Made by a program: the position numbers and the translations under genes
NCBI RefSeq assembly: GCF_900566085.1
Contig: NZ_UPHT01000025.1
Coordinates: forward strand, 1-60,351
Direction of reading: 5' to 3'
Length of the DNA: 60,351 bases
DNA from: Mycobacterium attenuatum
GTDB lineage: Bacteria; Actinomycetota; Actinomycetes; Mycobacteriales; Mycobacteriaceae
Shown: positions 26,871 to 35,285 of the stretch, in pieces
How the letters are laid out: each line of letters begins with the position of its first letter
How positions within the stretch are numbered: position 1 is the first letter of the stretch
The notes under the pieces: generated by a model
Databases searched by the model: none
What the model was told of the DNA's origin: nothing
The model's input: only the letters and a program-made list of their open reading frames with translations

Positions 26871-28528
26871 CGGCACGAGTAGGTGGGCGAGCAGCCGCAA
26901 AAGCCCCCAAAACCGGCGGTTTTGGGGGGCTTTTGCGGCTGCTCGCGGGGAAGGCGCGTAACACCTGGCGGTCGTTGACGTCGATGGGCACCGCGCTGGT
27001 GCTGCTGTTTCTGCTGGCGCTTGGGGCCATTCCCGGGGCGCTGCTGCCGCAGCGCAGCCTCAACGCCGGCAAAGTCGACGACTATCTCAAAGCCCACCCC
27101 GTGGTCGGCCCGTGGCTCAACGAGCTGCAGGCCTTCGACGTGTTCTCCAGCTTCTGGTTCACCGCCATCTACGTGCTGCTGTTCGTGTCGCTGGTCGGTT
27201 GCCTAACCCCGCGGATGATCGAGCACGCCCGCGGCCTGCGGGCCGCTCCGGTGGCCGCTCCGCGCAACCTGGCGCGGCTGCCCAAGCACGCCAGTTCCCA
27301 GCTCGCCGGGGACCCCGAAATCCTGGCCGCGACCGTCGCGGCCAGGCTGCGTGGTTGGCGCACCGCCGTCCGCCACAACGACCAGGCGGCCCCCGAAACC
27401 GTCGAGGTTTCCGCCGAGAAGGGCTACGTGCGCGAATTCGGCAATATCGTGTTCCACTTCTCGCTGCTGGGCCTGCTGGTCGCGGTGGCCGCCGGCAAGC
27501 TGTTCGGCTACGAGGGCAACGTCATCGTCATCGCCGACGGCGGCCCCGGCTTCTGTTCGGCCTCACCGGCGGCGTTCGACTCGTTTCGCGCCGGCAACAC
27601 CGTCGACGGCACGTCGCTGCATCCCATCTGTATCCGGGTCCACGACTTCCAGGCGCACTACCAGCCGTCCGGCCAGGCGACGTCGTTTGCTGCGGACATC
27701 GCTTATCAAGCCGGAGACGATCTGTCGGCCAACATCTGGCGGCCCTACCGGCTGGAGGTCAACCACCCGCTGCGGGTCGGCGGCGACCGGGTCTACCTGC
27801 AGGGCCACGGCTACGCGCCCACCTTCACCGTGACCTTCCCCGACGGGCAAACCCGCACGTCGACTGTGCAATGGCGACCCGACAACCCGCAGACCCTGCT
27901 GTCGTCGGGCGTGATCCGCATCGACCCGCCGGCCGGCAGCTACCCCGACGCCAACCAGCGTCGTCAACACCAAATCGCGATCCAGGGCCTGCTGGCGCCG
28001 ACGGAGCAGCTCGACGGCACCCTGTTGTCATCACGCTTCCCGGCTTTGGACGCCCCCGCGGTGGCCATCGACATCTACCGCGGCGACACCGGCCTGGACA
28101 CCGGGCGGCCCCAGTCGCTGTTCACTCTGGACCACCGGCTGATCGAACAGGGCCGGCTAACCAAGCAAAAACGGATCAACCTGCGCGCCGGTGAACAGGT
28201 CCGCCTCGATCAGGACGGCACCACCGTGCGCTTCGACGGTGCGGTGCCGTTCGTCAACCTGCAGGTCTCCCACGATCCCGGCCAGACGTGGGTGCTGGTG
28301 TTCGCCGTCATGATGATGGCCGGGCTGCTGGTGTCGCTGCTGGTGCGCCGCCGCCGGGTGTGGATTCGGCTGACGCCCGCGGCAGGTACGGTGAACGTCG
28401 AGCTGGGCGGCCTGGCGCGGACCGACAACTCCGGCTGGGGTGACGAGTTCGAGCGGTTGACCGAGCAGTTATTGGCCGGACTTGCCGAAACGGCGCCCGC
28501 CAGAAGGAGCCCGCAGGACGTCACATGA
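26867..28528 (+). CDS. resB: Cytochrome c biogenesis protein ResB (system II)
   Basis: ResB works with CcsA as the haem lyase of cytochrome c system II. The 553-aa frame has membrane helices at about 40-62, 91-112 and 202-222, a large extracytoplasmic domain (PLRVGGDRVYLQGHGYAPTF), and a final helix with VLVFAVMMMAGLLVSLLVRR. I chose TTG 26867, which overlaps the ccdA stop. The first 40 residues include a stretch encoded by a 60-bp palindrome and look unlike a ResB N-terminus, so translation may begin further in, around 26940-26984. The product would then be near the remembered 529 aa of Rv0528. Confidence 0.9.
   Translation: MTARVGGRAAAKAPKTGGFGGLLRLLAGKARNTWRSLTSMGTALVLLFLLALGAIPGALLPQRSLNAGKVDDYLKAHPVVGPWLNELQAFDVFSSFWFTAIYVLLFVSLVGCLTPRMIEHARGLRAAPVAAPRNLARLPKHASSQLAGDPEILAATVAARLRGWRTAVRHNDQAAPETVEVSAEKGYVREFGNIVFHFSLLGLLVAVAAGKLFGYEGNVIVIADGGPGFCSASPAAFDSFRAGNTVDGTSLHPICIRVHDFQAHYQPSGQATSFAADIAYQAGDDLSANIWRPYRLEVNHPLRVGGDRVYLQGHGYAPTFTVTFPDGQTRTSTVQWRPDNPQTLLSSGVIRIDPPAGSYPDANQRRQHQIAIQGLLAPTEQLDGTLLSSRFPALDAPAVAIDIYRGDTGLDTGRPQSLFTLDHRLIEQGRLTKQKRINLRAGEQVRLDQDGTTVRFDGAVPFVNLQVSHDPGQTWVLVFAVMMMAGLLVSLLVRRRRVWIRLTPAAGTVNVELGGLARTDNSGWGDEFERLTEQLLAGLAETAPARRSPQDVT
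26887..26946. repeat. Long palindromic element at the ccdA-resB junction
   Basis: Arms 26887-26914 and 26918-26946 pair over 28 bp with a single bulged G (a C5 run against a G6 run) and a 3-nt loop GGC. The arms read CGAGCAGCCGCAAAAGCCCC inward. There is no T run, and the surrounding genes are translationally coupled, so a terminator is unlikely. It resembles dispersed mycobacterial palindromes I remember (GAGCAGACGCAAAA type), which suggests a small mobile palindrome inserted at the 5' end of resB. Confidence 0.85.
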
Positions 28529-29499
28529 ATACCGCGCACATCAATATCGGCCTGGCCCGCTACTCCGACTGGGCGTTCACCTCGGCGGTGGTGGCGCTGG
28601 TGGTGGCGCTGCTGCTGCTGGCCTTCGAGCTGGCCTATGTGCGCGGCCGCAAGCTCGAACCGGTCGCGGTGGGCGCCGGACCGGTCGCCGTCGACAGCGC
28701 CACCCCGGGCATCGTGGCCGACGGTCCGCAGCGGCCGTTCGACGAACGTGTCGGGCGAGCCGGGCTGGCCGTGCTCTACCTGGGCATCGGGCTGCTTGCG
28801 GCCTGCATCGTGCTGCGCGGCCTGGCCACCATGCGGGTGCCCTGGGGAAACATGTACGAGTTCATCAACCTCACCTGCATGTCCGGGCTGATCGCCGGTG
28901 CGGTGGTGTTGCGCCGCCCGCAATACCGGCCGTTGTGGGTCTTCCTGCTGGTGCCGGTTTTGATCCTGCTGACGGTGTCCGGGCGCTGGCTCTACGCCAA
29001 CGCCGCCCCGGTGATGCCGGCACTGCAGTCGTACTGGCTGCCCATTCACGTGTCGGTGGTCAGCCTCGGCTCGGGGGTGTTCCTGGTCGCGGGTATCGCC
29101 AGCATCTTGTTCTTGCTGCGGACTTCGCGCCTGGGTGAGCCCGAAACCGAGGGTGCGTTGGCGCGTCTGGTACAGCGGTTCCCCGACGCCCAAACGCTGG
29201 ACCGGATCGCCTACCGCACCACGATCTTCGCCTTTCCGGTGTTCGGCTTCGGGGTCATCTTCGGCGCTATCTGGGCCGAGGAAGCCTGGGGCCGCTACTG
29301 GGGCTGGGACCCCAAGGAAACCGTGTCCTTCGTCGCGTGGGTGGTGTATGCCGCATACCTTCATGCCAGGTCAACCGCGGGTTGGCGGGACCGGAAGGCG
29401 GCCTGGGTCAACGTCGTCGGCTTCGTGGCCATGGTCTTCAACTTGTTCTTCGTTAACCTGGTTACCGTCGGTTTGCACTCCTATGCCGGTGTGGGCTGA
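28525..29499 (+). CDS. ccsA: Cytochrome c biogenesis haem-handling protein CcsA
   Basis: The 324-aa membrane protein contains the haem-handling WWD-type segment WGRYWGWDPKETVSF at about 257-271, flanked by hydrophobic helices and conserved histidines (PIHVSVVSLGSG upstream, GLHSYAGVG at the end). With ResB it delivers haem to apocytochrome c on the outer face of the membrane. ATGA overlaps the resB stop. It is the last gene of the cytochrome c unit; 48 bp separate it from the next start. It matches Rv0529. Confidence 0.95.
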   Translation: MNTAHINIGLARYSDWAFTSAVVALVVALLLLAFELAYVRGRKLEPVAVGAGPVAVDSATPGIVADGPQRPFDERVGRAGLAVLYLGIGLLAACIVLRGLATMRVPWGNMYEFINLTCMSGLIAGAVVLRRPQYRPLWVFLLVPVLILLTVSGRWLYANAAPVMPALQSYWLPIHVSVVSLGSGVFLVAGIASILFLLRTSRLGEPETEGALARLVQRFPDAQTLDRIAYRTTIFAFPVFGFGVIFGAIWAEEAWGRYWGWDPKETVSFVAWVVYAAYLHARSTAGWRDRKAAWVNVVGFVAMVFNLFFVNLVTVGLHSYAGVG

Positions 29500-29547
29500 C
29501 CAGGCAGCGGGTACATAGACCGAGTACTGCGACGAGGGGACGGGTAC

Positions 29548-30837
29548 GTGTCTGACCATCCGACGGAGGGCGGCGTGGGGGCGCCACTCGGGCGGGAGCG
29601 CCCGGAAGCCGATCGCCCGACGACCCAGTTGCCGGCCGGCGAGCCGGGCGGCGACTCCAGCGAGGCGCCCACCCGGGCCTTCGCCGGATTTCGCACCGAG
29701 CGACGGTTCGCCGAATCGGAGACGCATGCCGTGCCGCCGCCGCCCACCCGGGCCGAGCCGCGCGCATGGGCGGCCACCACCCCGGCCAAGGGACTGCCGC
29801 CGATAACGGATTCGCAGCCCTACGGCTACTTTGGTGGCCGGCCGGCCGATTCCGGGGAGACGGCCCAGCGGCCGGCGTGCCCGCCGTCGGCGCCTTATCC
29901 GGAACTGTCTACGAGCACACTGTTGCGGCAGGTCAAACCGCCGCCGTCGGAGGGCTGGCGCCGCTGGCTCTACATGGCGTCCGGCAAGCTGATCAACCTG
30001 GGGGAAAGCCCGCGGGTCGACCGTTACAACGACCTGGTGGTTGCGGTCAACCGGCCGTTGCGCGGCTGCTATCGGATCGCGCTGCTCTCCCTGAAAGGCG
30101 GCGTCGGCAAGACCACCATCACCGCCACCCTGGGCGGCACCTTCGCCTCCATCCGCGGTGACCGGGTGGTGGCGGTGGACGCCAACCCGGACCGGGGAAC
30201 GCTGAGCCAGAAGGTGCCGTTGGAGACGCCGGCCACCGTGCGCCATCTACTGCGCGACGTCGACGGCATCGAGCGCTACAGCGACGTCCGCAGCTACACC
30301 TCGGTGGGACCGAGCAGGCTGGAAGTGCTGGCCTCGGAAAGCGATCCGGCGGTCTCGGAGGCGTTCAGCGCCGACGATTACGCCCGCACCCTCGAGATCC
30401 TTGAGCGGTTCTACGGCCTGGTGCTCACCGACTGCGGAACCGGGTTGCTGCATTCGGCCATGTCGGCGGTATTGGCCAAGGCCGACGTGCTGATCGTGGT
30501 CAGCTCGGCATCCATCGATGGCGCCCGCAGCGCCTCAGCCACATTGGACTGGCTGGACGCCCACGGTTACGACGAGCTGGTACGCGGCTCGGTCGCGGTG
30601 ATCAATGCCGTTCGGCCGCGGTCCGGCAAGGTCGACATGCAAAAGGTGGTCGATCACTTCTCACGGCGGTGCCGTGCCGTGCGGCTGGTGCCGTTCGACC
30701 CGCATCTCGAAGAGGGCGCCGAGATCCGCGTCGAGCGGTTGAAGCGGGAGACTCGGGAGGCGCTCATGGAGTTAGCCGCGGTTGTCGCCGACGGTTTTCC
30801 TAACGATCAGCGCCGAACCAACCCGGCCTTTATCTAG
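29548..30837 (+). CDS. MinD/ParA-like ATPase with disordered N-terminus, Rv0530-like
   Basis: The 429-aa protein has an acidic Pro-rich N-terminal region of about 130 residues and then a MinD/ParA-type ATPase domain. The deviant Walker A is LSLKGGVGKTTITATLG (Lys183 at its start), followed by VVAVDANPDRGTLSQ and LVLTDCGTGLLHSAM. The layout resembles EspI-like and other mycobacterial ATPases that pair a low-complexity arm with a MinD domain. GAGGGGAC lies about 8 nt before GTG 29548. A role in localisation or secretion control is possible, but nothing nearby shows it. Confidence 0.88.
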   Translation: MSDHPTEGGVGAPLGRERPEADRPTTQLPAGEPGGDSSEAPTRAFAGFRTERRFAESETHAVPPPPTRAEPRAWAATTPAKGLPPITDSQPYGYFGGRPADSGETAQRPACPPSAPYPELSTSTLLRQVKPPPSEGWRRWLYMASGKLINLGESPRVDRYNDLVVAVNRPLRGCYRIALLSLKGGVGKTTITATLGGTFASIRGDRVVAVDANPDRGTLSQKVPLETPATVRHLLRDVDGIERYSDVRSYTSVGPSRLEVLASESDPAVSEAFSADDYARTLEILERFYGLVLTDCGTGLLHSAMSAVLAKADVLIVVSSASIDGARSASATLDWLDAHGYDELVRGSVAVINAVRPRSGKVDMQKVVDHFSRRCRAVRLVPFDPHLEEGAEIRVERLKRETREALMELAAVVADGFPNDQRRTNPAFI

Positions 30838-30853
30838 GTTGACCTGGCGCCGG

Positions 30854-31000
30854 TCACCCTTGTCCCAGCCGGCGCAAGAACTCTGGGTCGTCGTCGGGTC
30901 CGATAACGCGAGTCTTGGGCCGGTGTGCCTGCGAACGTGCCGCACGCCAGCCGATGTAGATCAGCGTCCCCAATACCAGGACGACGAGCAGGTAAAGCAC
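30854..31000 (-). CDS. 48-aa single-helix small membrane protein
   Basis: AGGAGG lies 6 nt before GTG 31000, followed by 48 codons and TGA. The protein begins with a hydrophobic helix (MLYLLVVLVLGTLIYIGW) and continues with a basic, then acidic cytosolic tail ending DDDPEFLRRLGQG. It is convergent with the MinD-like gene (16 bp between stops) and divergent from the DUF4229 gene. A small gene is annotated near this place in M. tuberculosis (Rv0530A), but I cannot confirm that they are the same. No function is assigned. Confidence 0.65.
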   Translation of the reverse strand: MLYLLVVLVLGTLIYIGWRAARSQAHRPKTRVIGPDDDPEFLRRLGQG

Positions 31001-31046
31001 TCGACACCTCCTGTGAGCGAATATACCCGCGCCGTAGGCTCAGGCT

Positions 31047-31406
31047 GTGTCAACAGTGCCTGACGCCAACAGCGCCGAGAAAACCGCCGGCAGCCGTGGT
31101 CTCGTCGACGTGGCGTTCTACGCCACCGCCCGGTTGCTGCTCGCTGTGGCGGTGACGGGGGTGATCTACGGGGCGGCGCGCCTGGCCGGCATCGCCGAAT
31201 TCCCGGTGATCGTTGCCCTGCTGTTCGGCCTGATCATCGCGATGCCTTTGGGTATGTGGGTGTTTACTCCGCTGCGCCGGCGTGCCACCGCGGCCCTGGC
31301 GGCCGCGGGGGAGCGCCGGCGCGCCGAACGCGAACGGTTGCGGGCCCGGTTGCGCGGCGAAAATCCCGATGATCAGAAACCCGATGCGGATGCCGGCGAA
31401 AGCTGA
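31047..31406 (+). CDS. DUF4229 membrane protein, Rv0531-like
   Basis: The 119-aa protein has two hydrophobic helices at about 23-43 and 52-72 and a long, very basic amphipathic helix (RRRATAALAAAGERRRAERE region). It ends in an acidic tail, the DUF4229 layout typical of actinobacteria. The start is GTG 31047. Its stop is 8 bp from the end of the convergent fabH gene. In M. tuberculosis PE_PGRS6 (Rv0532) lies between these two; it is absent here. Function is unknown. Confidence 0.85.
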   Translation: MSTVPDANSAEKTAGSRGLVDVAFYATARLLLAVAVTGVIYGAARLAGIAEFPVIVALLFGLIIAMPLGMWVFTPLRRRATAALAAAGERRRAERERLRARLRGENPDDQKPDADAGES

Positions 31407-31414
31407 AGTCTCGG

Positions 31415-32431
31415 TTATGCCTTCGGCGCCTGGGGCATTCGGACTACCTGCGCGGCATAGCTGAGGCCGGCGCCGTAGCCGATGAGCAACGCCAAATCGC
31501 CGGGTTTGGCGGCCTCGGTCTCCAGGAGTTCGGCCATCGCCAGCGGAATGGACGCGGCCGAGGTGTTGCCGGTGTGCTCGATGTCGTTGGCCACCACCGC
31601 ATCCGGTCGTAGTTGCAGCGTCTTGGCGAGCAGTTCGTTGATCCGGCTGTTGGCTTGATGCGGAATGAACACATCGATCTCGTCGGGGCTGACGCCGGCC
31701 GCGTCCAGGGCGCGCTGACCGACTTTGCCCATCTCGAATGCCGCCCACCGAAAGACCGCGGTACCTTCCAGGCGCAGGAAAGGCCTTGGCCCCGTTGGGT
31801 TCTCCGCGTGGGTGATCCAGTCGATGTCCTGCCGTATCGCCGTGGCCTGTTCGCCGTCGCTACCCCAAACGGTCGGTCCGATACCTTGGCTGGGCGTCTG
31901 GCCGACCACCACCGCGGCGGCGCCGTCGGCGAAGATGAAGCAGTTGCTCCTGTCCTTCATGTCAACCGTAGGCGACAGTTTCTCGGTGCCGACCACCAGC
32001 ACCGTGCCGGCGCTGCCGCCGCGGATCATGTCGGCCGCCACCCCCACCGCGTATCCGAAACCCGCGCATCCCGCCGAGATGTCGAAAGCGGGGACGCTTT
32101 GGGTGTCCAGCGCCGCAGCGACTATCGGGGCACAGGCGGGGGTTTGCAGAAAGTGGGTGCTGGTCGCGACAATGACGCCGTCGATGTCGCTTCCCGCGAT
32201 GCAGGCGCTGTCTATTGCCCGTCGGCTTGCTTCGATGGCCATTGACGCGGCGGATTCGTCGGCGGCGGCGAACCGGCGGGTCTTGATACCGGTTCGGGTG
32301 TAGATCCATTCATCGGATGAGTCGATGTGCTGGCATATCTCGTCGTTGGTGACCACCCGCACGGGCCGGTACGCCCCCACGCTGAGCAACCCGATGTTCC
32401 TGTTCCCGCTGGCTGTGGCGATCTCCGTCAT
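31415..32431 (-). CDS. fabH: Beta-ketoacyl-ACP synthase III
   Basis: FabH condenses long-chain acyl-CoA from FAS-I with malonyl-AcpM, linking FAS-I to the mycolate-producing FAS-II system. The 338-aa thiolase-fold enzyme shows the catalytic triad Cys122 ([12 protein letters not shown]), His258 (IPHQANSRI) and Asn289 ([11 protein letters not shown]). Length agrees with the mycobacterial enzyme (335 aa). It stands alone on the minus strand, 103 bp downstream of menA, and matches Rv0533c. Confidence 0.96.
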   Translation of the reverse strand: MTEIATASGNRNIGLLSVGAYRPVRVVTNDEICQHIDSSDEWIYTRTGIKTRRFAAADESAASMAIEASRRAIDSACIAGSDIDGVIVATSTHFLQTPACAPIVAAALDTQSVPAFDISAGCAGFGYAVGVAADMIRGGSAGTVLVVGTEKLSPTVDMKDRSNCFIFADGAAAVVVGQTPSQGIGPTVWGSDGEQATAIRQDIDWITHAENPTGPRPFLRLEGTAVFRWAAFEMGKVGQRALDAAGVSPDEIDVFIPHQANSRINELLAKTLQLRPDAVVANDIEHTGNTSAASIPLAMAELLETEAAKPGDLALLIGYGAGLSYAAQVVRMPQAPKA

Positions 32432-32534
32432 ACCCGTCCTCGATAGCTGTTATCCACATGTCGAGTGTGCGCCCAGGGTCGCTGCGCAGCGCGGGCGCCC
32501 GTCCCGAACGCGGGCCGGTCCCCGTCGCACCGGC

Positions 32535-33407
32535 TCACGCGGCCACCGCCAATGCCGCGGCCACCGTGACAGCCCACACCAACATCGCCAGTCCGGTATC
32601 ACGCAGCACCGGGATCAGCTCGGGGCCGCGGCGGCCGGATCGCACCGGCGCGGCCGCCCGCAGGACCAGCGGCGTGGCCACCAGGCCCAGGGCACACCAT
32701 GGCGTCGCGATCATCAATAGCAGGGTCAATGCTCCGGCCGCGATCAGCAGCGCCTGGTACAGGACTCGGGTGCGGGCGTCGCCCAGCCGCACCGCCAGGG
32801 TGATCTTGTTGGCCACCGTGTCGGTCGGGATGTCGCGCAGGTTGTTGGCCACCAGCACCGACGACGACAGCGACCCTGTCGCGACGGCCAGCGCCAACCC
32901 CACCCAGTCCACCCGCAAGGCCTGCGTGTACTGGGTACCGAGCACGGCTATCAGGCCGAAGAACACGAACACCCCGACCTCGCCGAAGCCGGAGTAGCCG
33001 TAGGGTTTCGCTCCGCCGGTGTACAGCCAGGCCCCGGCGATGCAGGCGGCGCCGACCGCGATCAGCCACGGCTGGCTCACCAGCGCCAGCGCCAGTCCGG
33101 CCACCGCGGAGACCGCCAGACTGGCCATTGCGGCGGTCAACACCGATCGCGGGGCCGCGAGCCGGGAGCCGACCAGCCGCACCGGGCCGGCTCGTTCGTC
33201 GTCGGTGCCCCGGATGCCGTCGGAATAGTCGTTGGCGTAGTTGACGCCGACGGTCAGCGCAACCGCGACCACCAGTGCCAGCAGGGCTTTCCACCACACG
33301 GCGGCGTGCAGCCCGGCCGCGGCGCCGGTGCCGGCGACGACGGGCGCCACCGCGTTCGGCAGGGTTCGCGGGCGAGCGCCGGCGATCCACTGCGCGAAAC
33401 TGGCCAC
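32535..33407 (-). CDS. menA: 1,4-dihydroxy-2-naphthoate polyprenyltransferase
   Basis: MenA attaches the polyprenyl chain to 1,4-dihydroxy-2-naphthoate, giving demethylmenaquinone in the membrane. The 290-aa UbiA-family protein has the Mg/diphosphate-binding motif NYANDYSDG with GTDDERAGP, a second Asp motif near NNLRDIPTD, and about eight membrane helices. I chose GTG 33407, preceded by AGGA and giving [18 protein letters not shown] as in the remembered Rv0534c; an ATG-type start upstream is less likely. It is divergent from pnp with 64 bp between starts. Confidence 0.94.
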   Translation of the reverse strand: MASFAQWIAGARPRTLPNAVAPVVAGTGAAAGLHAAVWWKALLALVVAVALTVGVNYANDYSDGIRGTDDERAGPVRLVGSRLAAPRSVLTAAMASLAVSAVAGLALALVSQPWLIAVGAACIAGAWLYTGGAKPYGYSGFGEVGVFVFFGLIAVLGTQYTQALRVDWVGLALAVATGSLSSSVLVANNLRDIPTDTVANKITLAVRLGDARTRVLYQALLIAAGALTLLLMIATPWCALGLVATPLVLRAAAPVRSGRRGPELIPVLRDTGLAMLVWAVTVAAALAVAA

Positions 33408-33471
33408 AAAGGCATCCTGCCGGTGCCCTGCACCCGCGATCAACCTGCGGGCCATAGACCACAATGATCGG

Positions 33472-34248
33472 ATGCTCGCAGTGATCGGCGGTACCGGGTT
33501 CTACACCTTCTTCGGTTCCGATGCGCGCACCGTCGAGCCGGACACCCCGTACGGCCGGCCCAGCGGCCCGATCACGATAGGCACCGTCGGCGACCACGAC
33601 GTCGCATTCCTGCCGCGCCATGGCCTGCAGCACCAGTACTCGGCGCACACCGTGCCATACCGGGCCAACATGTGGGCGCTGCGTGCCCTCGGGGTGCGAC
33701 GGGTGTTCGCCCCCTGTGCCGTGGGTAGCTTGACTCCGCGGCTCGGGCCCGGCGCCGTGGTGGTGCCCGACCAGCTGGTCGATCGCACCCGGAGCCGGGC
33801 CGACACCTACTTCGACTCCGGCGGTGTGCATGCCACCTTCGCCGATCCGTACTGTCCGGCGCTGCGCGGCGCGGTCACCGGCCTGCCCGATGTGGTCGAC
33901 GGCGGCACCCTGGTAGTGGTCCAGGGTCCGCGGTTTTCAACTCGCGCGGAAAGTCAGTGGTTTGCCGCAGCGGGGTTCAGCCTGGTCAACATGACCGGCT
34001 ACCCTGAGGCCGTCCTCGCCAGAGAGCTGGAATTATGCTATGCCGCAATCGCTTTGGTTACTGATATCGACGCGGGTGTCGGCGTCGGGGAGGGAGTTAC
34101 AGCGGCCGACGTGTTCGCCAACTTTGGGGAGAACATCGAGATGCTCAAGCAGCTGATGCGGGCGGCGATCGGCCGGGTCGCCCCGAAGCGCACCTGCACC
34201 TTGTGCCTGCTGCATGCCGGTGTCGCGTTGCCGTTCGAGTTGCCGTGA
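33472..34248 (+). CDS. pnp: S-methyl-5'-thioadenosine phosphorylase (purine nucleoside phosphorylase family)
   Basis: The 258-aa protein is an MTAP/PNP family phosphorylase: [16 protein letters not shown] at the phosphate site, [31 protein letters not shown] and [19 protein letters not shown]. The M. tuberculosis counterpart Rv0535 is reported to split methylthioadenosine from polyamine and SAM metabolism. ATG 33472 fits the family start; there is no upstream in-frame start with a good signal. The stop overlaps the galE3 GTG (GTGA). Coupling with a sugar epimerase is conserved, but its reason is unclear. Confidence 0.92.
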   Translation: MLAVIGGTGFYTFFGSDARTVEPDTPYGRPSGPITIGTVGDHDVAFLPRHGLQHQYSAHTVPYRANMWALRALGVRRVFAPCAVGSLTPRLGPGAVVVPDQLVDRTRSRADTYFDSGGVHATFADPYCPALRGAVTGLPDVVDGGTLVVVQGPRFSTRAESQWFAAAGFSLVNMTGYPEAVLARELELCYAAIALVTDIDAGVGVGEGVTAADVFANFGENIEMLKQLMRAAIGRVAPKRTCTLCLLHAGVALPFELP

Positions 34249-35282
34249 AGGTGCTGCTGACCGGTGCGGCCGGTTTCATCGGATCGCGGGTGGCCGTCGC
34301 GCTGCGTACCGCGGGTTATGAGGTGGTCGGCGTCGACGCCTTGCTGCCGGCCGCACACGGGCCCGACGCGCAGCTACCGCCGGGCTGTCACCGGCTGGAC
34401 GTCCGTGATGCCGACGCCCTGGCTCCGTGGCTGGCCGGGATAGACCTGGTGTGCCACCAGGCGGCGATGGTGGGTGCCGGGGTAAATGCCGCCGACGCGC
34501 CCGAATACGGCGCCCACAACGACCTGGCCACCACGGTGCTGCTGGCCCAGATGTTCGCGGCCGGGGTGCGTCGCTTGGTGCTGGCGTCCTCGATGGTGGT
34601 CTATGGGCAGGGGCATTATCACTGCGCCGAGCATGGATCGGTGCACCCGTTGCCGCGGCGGCGGGCCGATCTGGACGCTGGCGTTTTCGAGCATCGCTGC
34701 CCGGTGTGCGGTGAGCCGGTCGGCTGGCGCCTGGTCGACGAAGACGCCGCGCTGCGGCCGCGCAGCCTGTATGCGGCCAGCAAGACGGCGCAGGAGCACT
34801 ATGCGCTGGCGTGGGCGGAGTCGACGGGCGGCTCGGTGGTGGCCTTGCGCTACCACAACGTCTACGGTCCCGGCATGCCCCGCGACACCCCGTATTCCGG
34901 GGTGGCGGCGATATTTCGCTCGTCACTGGAAAAGGGCGAGCCGCCAAGGGTTTTCGAAGACGGCGGTCAGATGCGTGACTTCGTCCACGTCGACGACGTC
35001 GCCGCGGCCAACCTGGCCGCCGCGAATCTGACGGCGGACGGCGGTGGGTTCACCGCGGTCAACGTGTGCTCGGGCCGGCCGATCTCGATCCTGCAGGTGG
35101 CGACCGCGCTATGCGAGGCCCGGGGCGACTCGATGGCTCCGGTGATCACCGGGCAGTACCGCAGTGGCGATGTGCGCCACATCGTCGCCGATCCGGCGCG
35201 CGCCGCCGACGTGCTGGGTTTCCGTGCGGCCGTGGCCCCGGTCGAGGGGCTGCGCGAGTTCGCGTTCGCAGCGCTGCGTTGA
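34245..35282 (+). CDS. galE3: NAD-dependent epimerase/dehydratase, GalE3-like
   Basis: The 345-aa extended SDR has the NAD-binding TGAAGFIGS at 6-14, the catalytic YAASK (Tyr and Lys about 180-184) and YHNVYGPGMPRD. It should act on a nucleotide sugar, but the substrate is unknown. An unusual insert before the catalytic Tyr contains HYHCAEHGSVHPL and EHRCPVCGEPVGW, three cysteines plus histidines that could bind a metal. GTG 34245 overlaps the pnp stop. The stop is 3 bp from that of the convergent membrane-protein gene. Confidence 0.9.
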   Translation: MKVLLTGAAGFIGSRVAVALRTAGYEVVGVDALLPAAHGPDAQLPPGCHRLDVRDADALAPWLAGIDLVCHQAAMVGAGVNAADAPEYGAHNDLATTVLLAQMFAAGVRRLVLASSMVVYGQGHYHCAEHGSVHPLPRRRADLDAGVFEHRCPVCGEPVGWRLVDEDAALRPRSLYAASKTAQEHYALAWAESTGGSVVALRYHNVYGPGMPRDTPYSGVAAIFRSSLEKGEPPRVFEDGGQMRDFVHVDDVAAANLAAANLTADGGGFTAVNVCSGRPISILQVATALCEARGDSMAPVITGQYRSGDVRHIVADPARAADVLGFRAAVAPVEGLREFAFAALR

Positions 35283-35285
35283 GCG

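Noticed and set aside
26887..26946. Intrinsic transcription terminator between ccdA and resB
   Set aside because: There is no T run after the stem, and the genes overlap translationally, so termination here would cut the cytochrome c operon in two.
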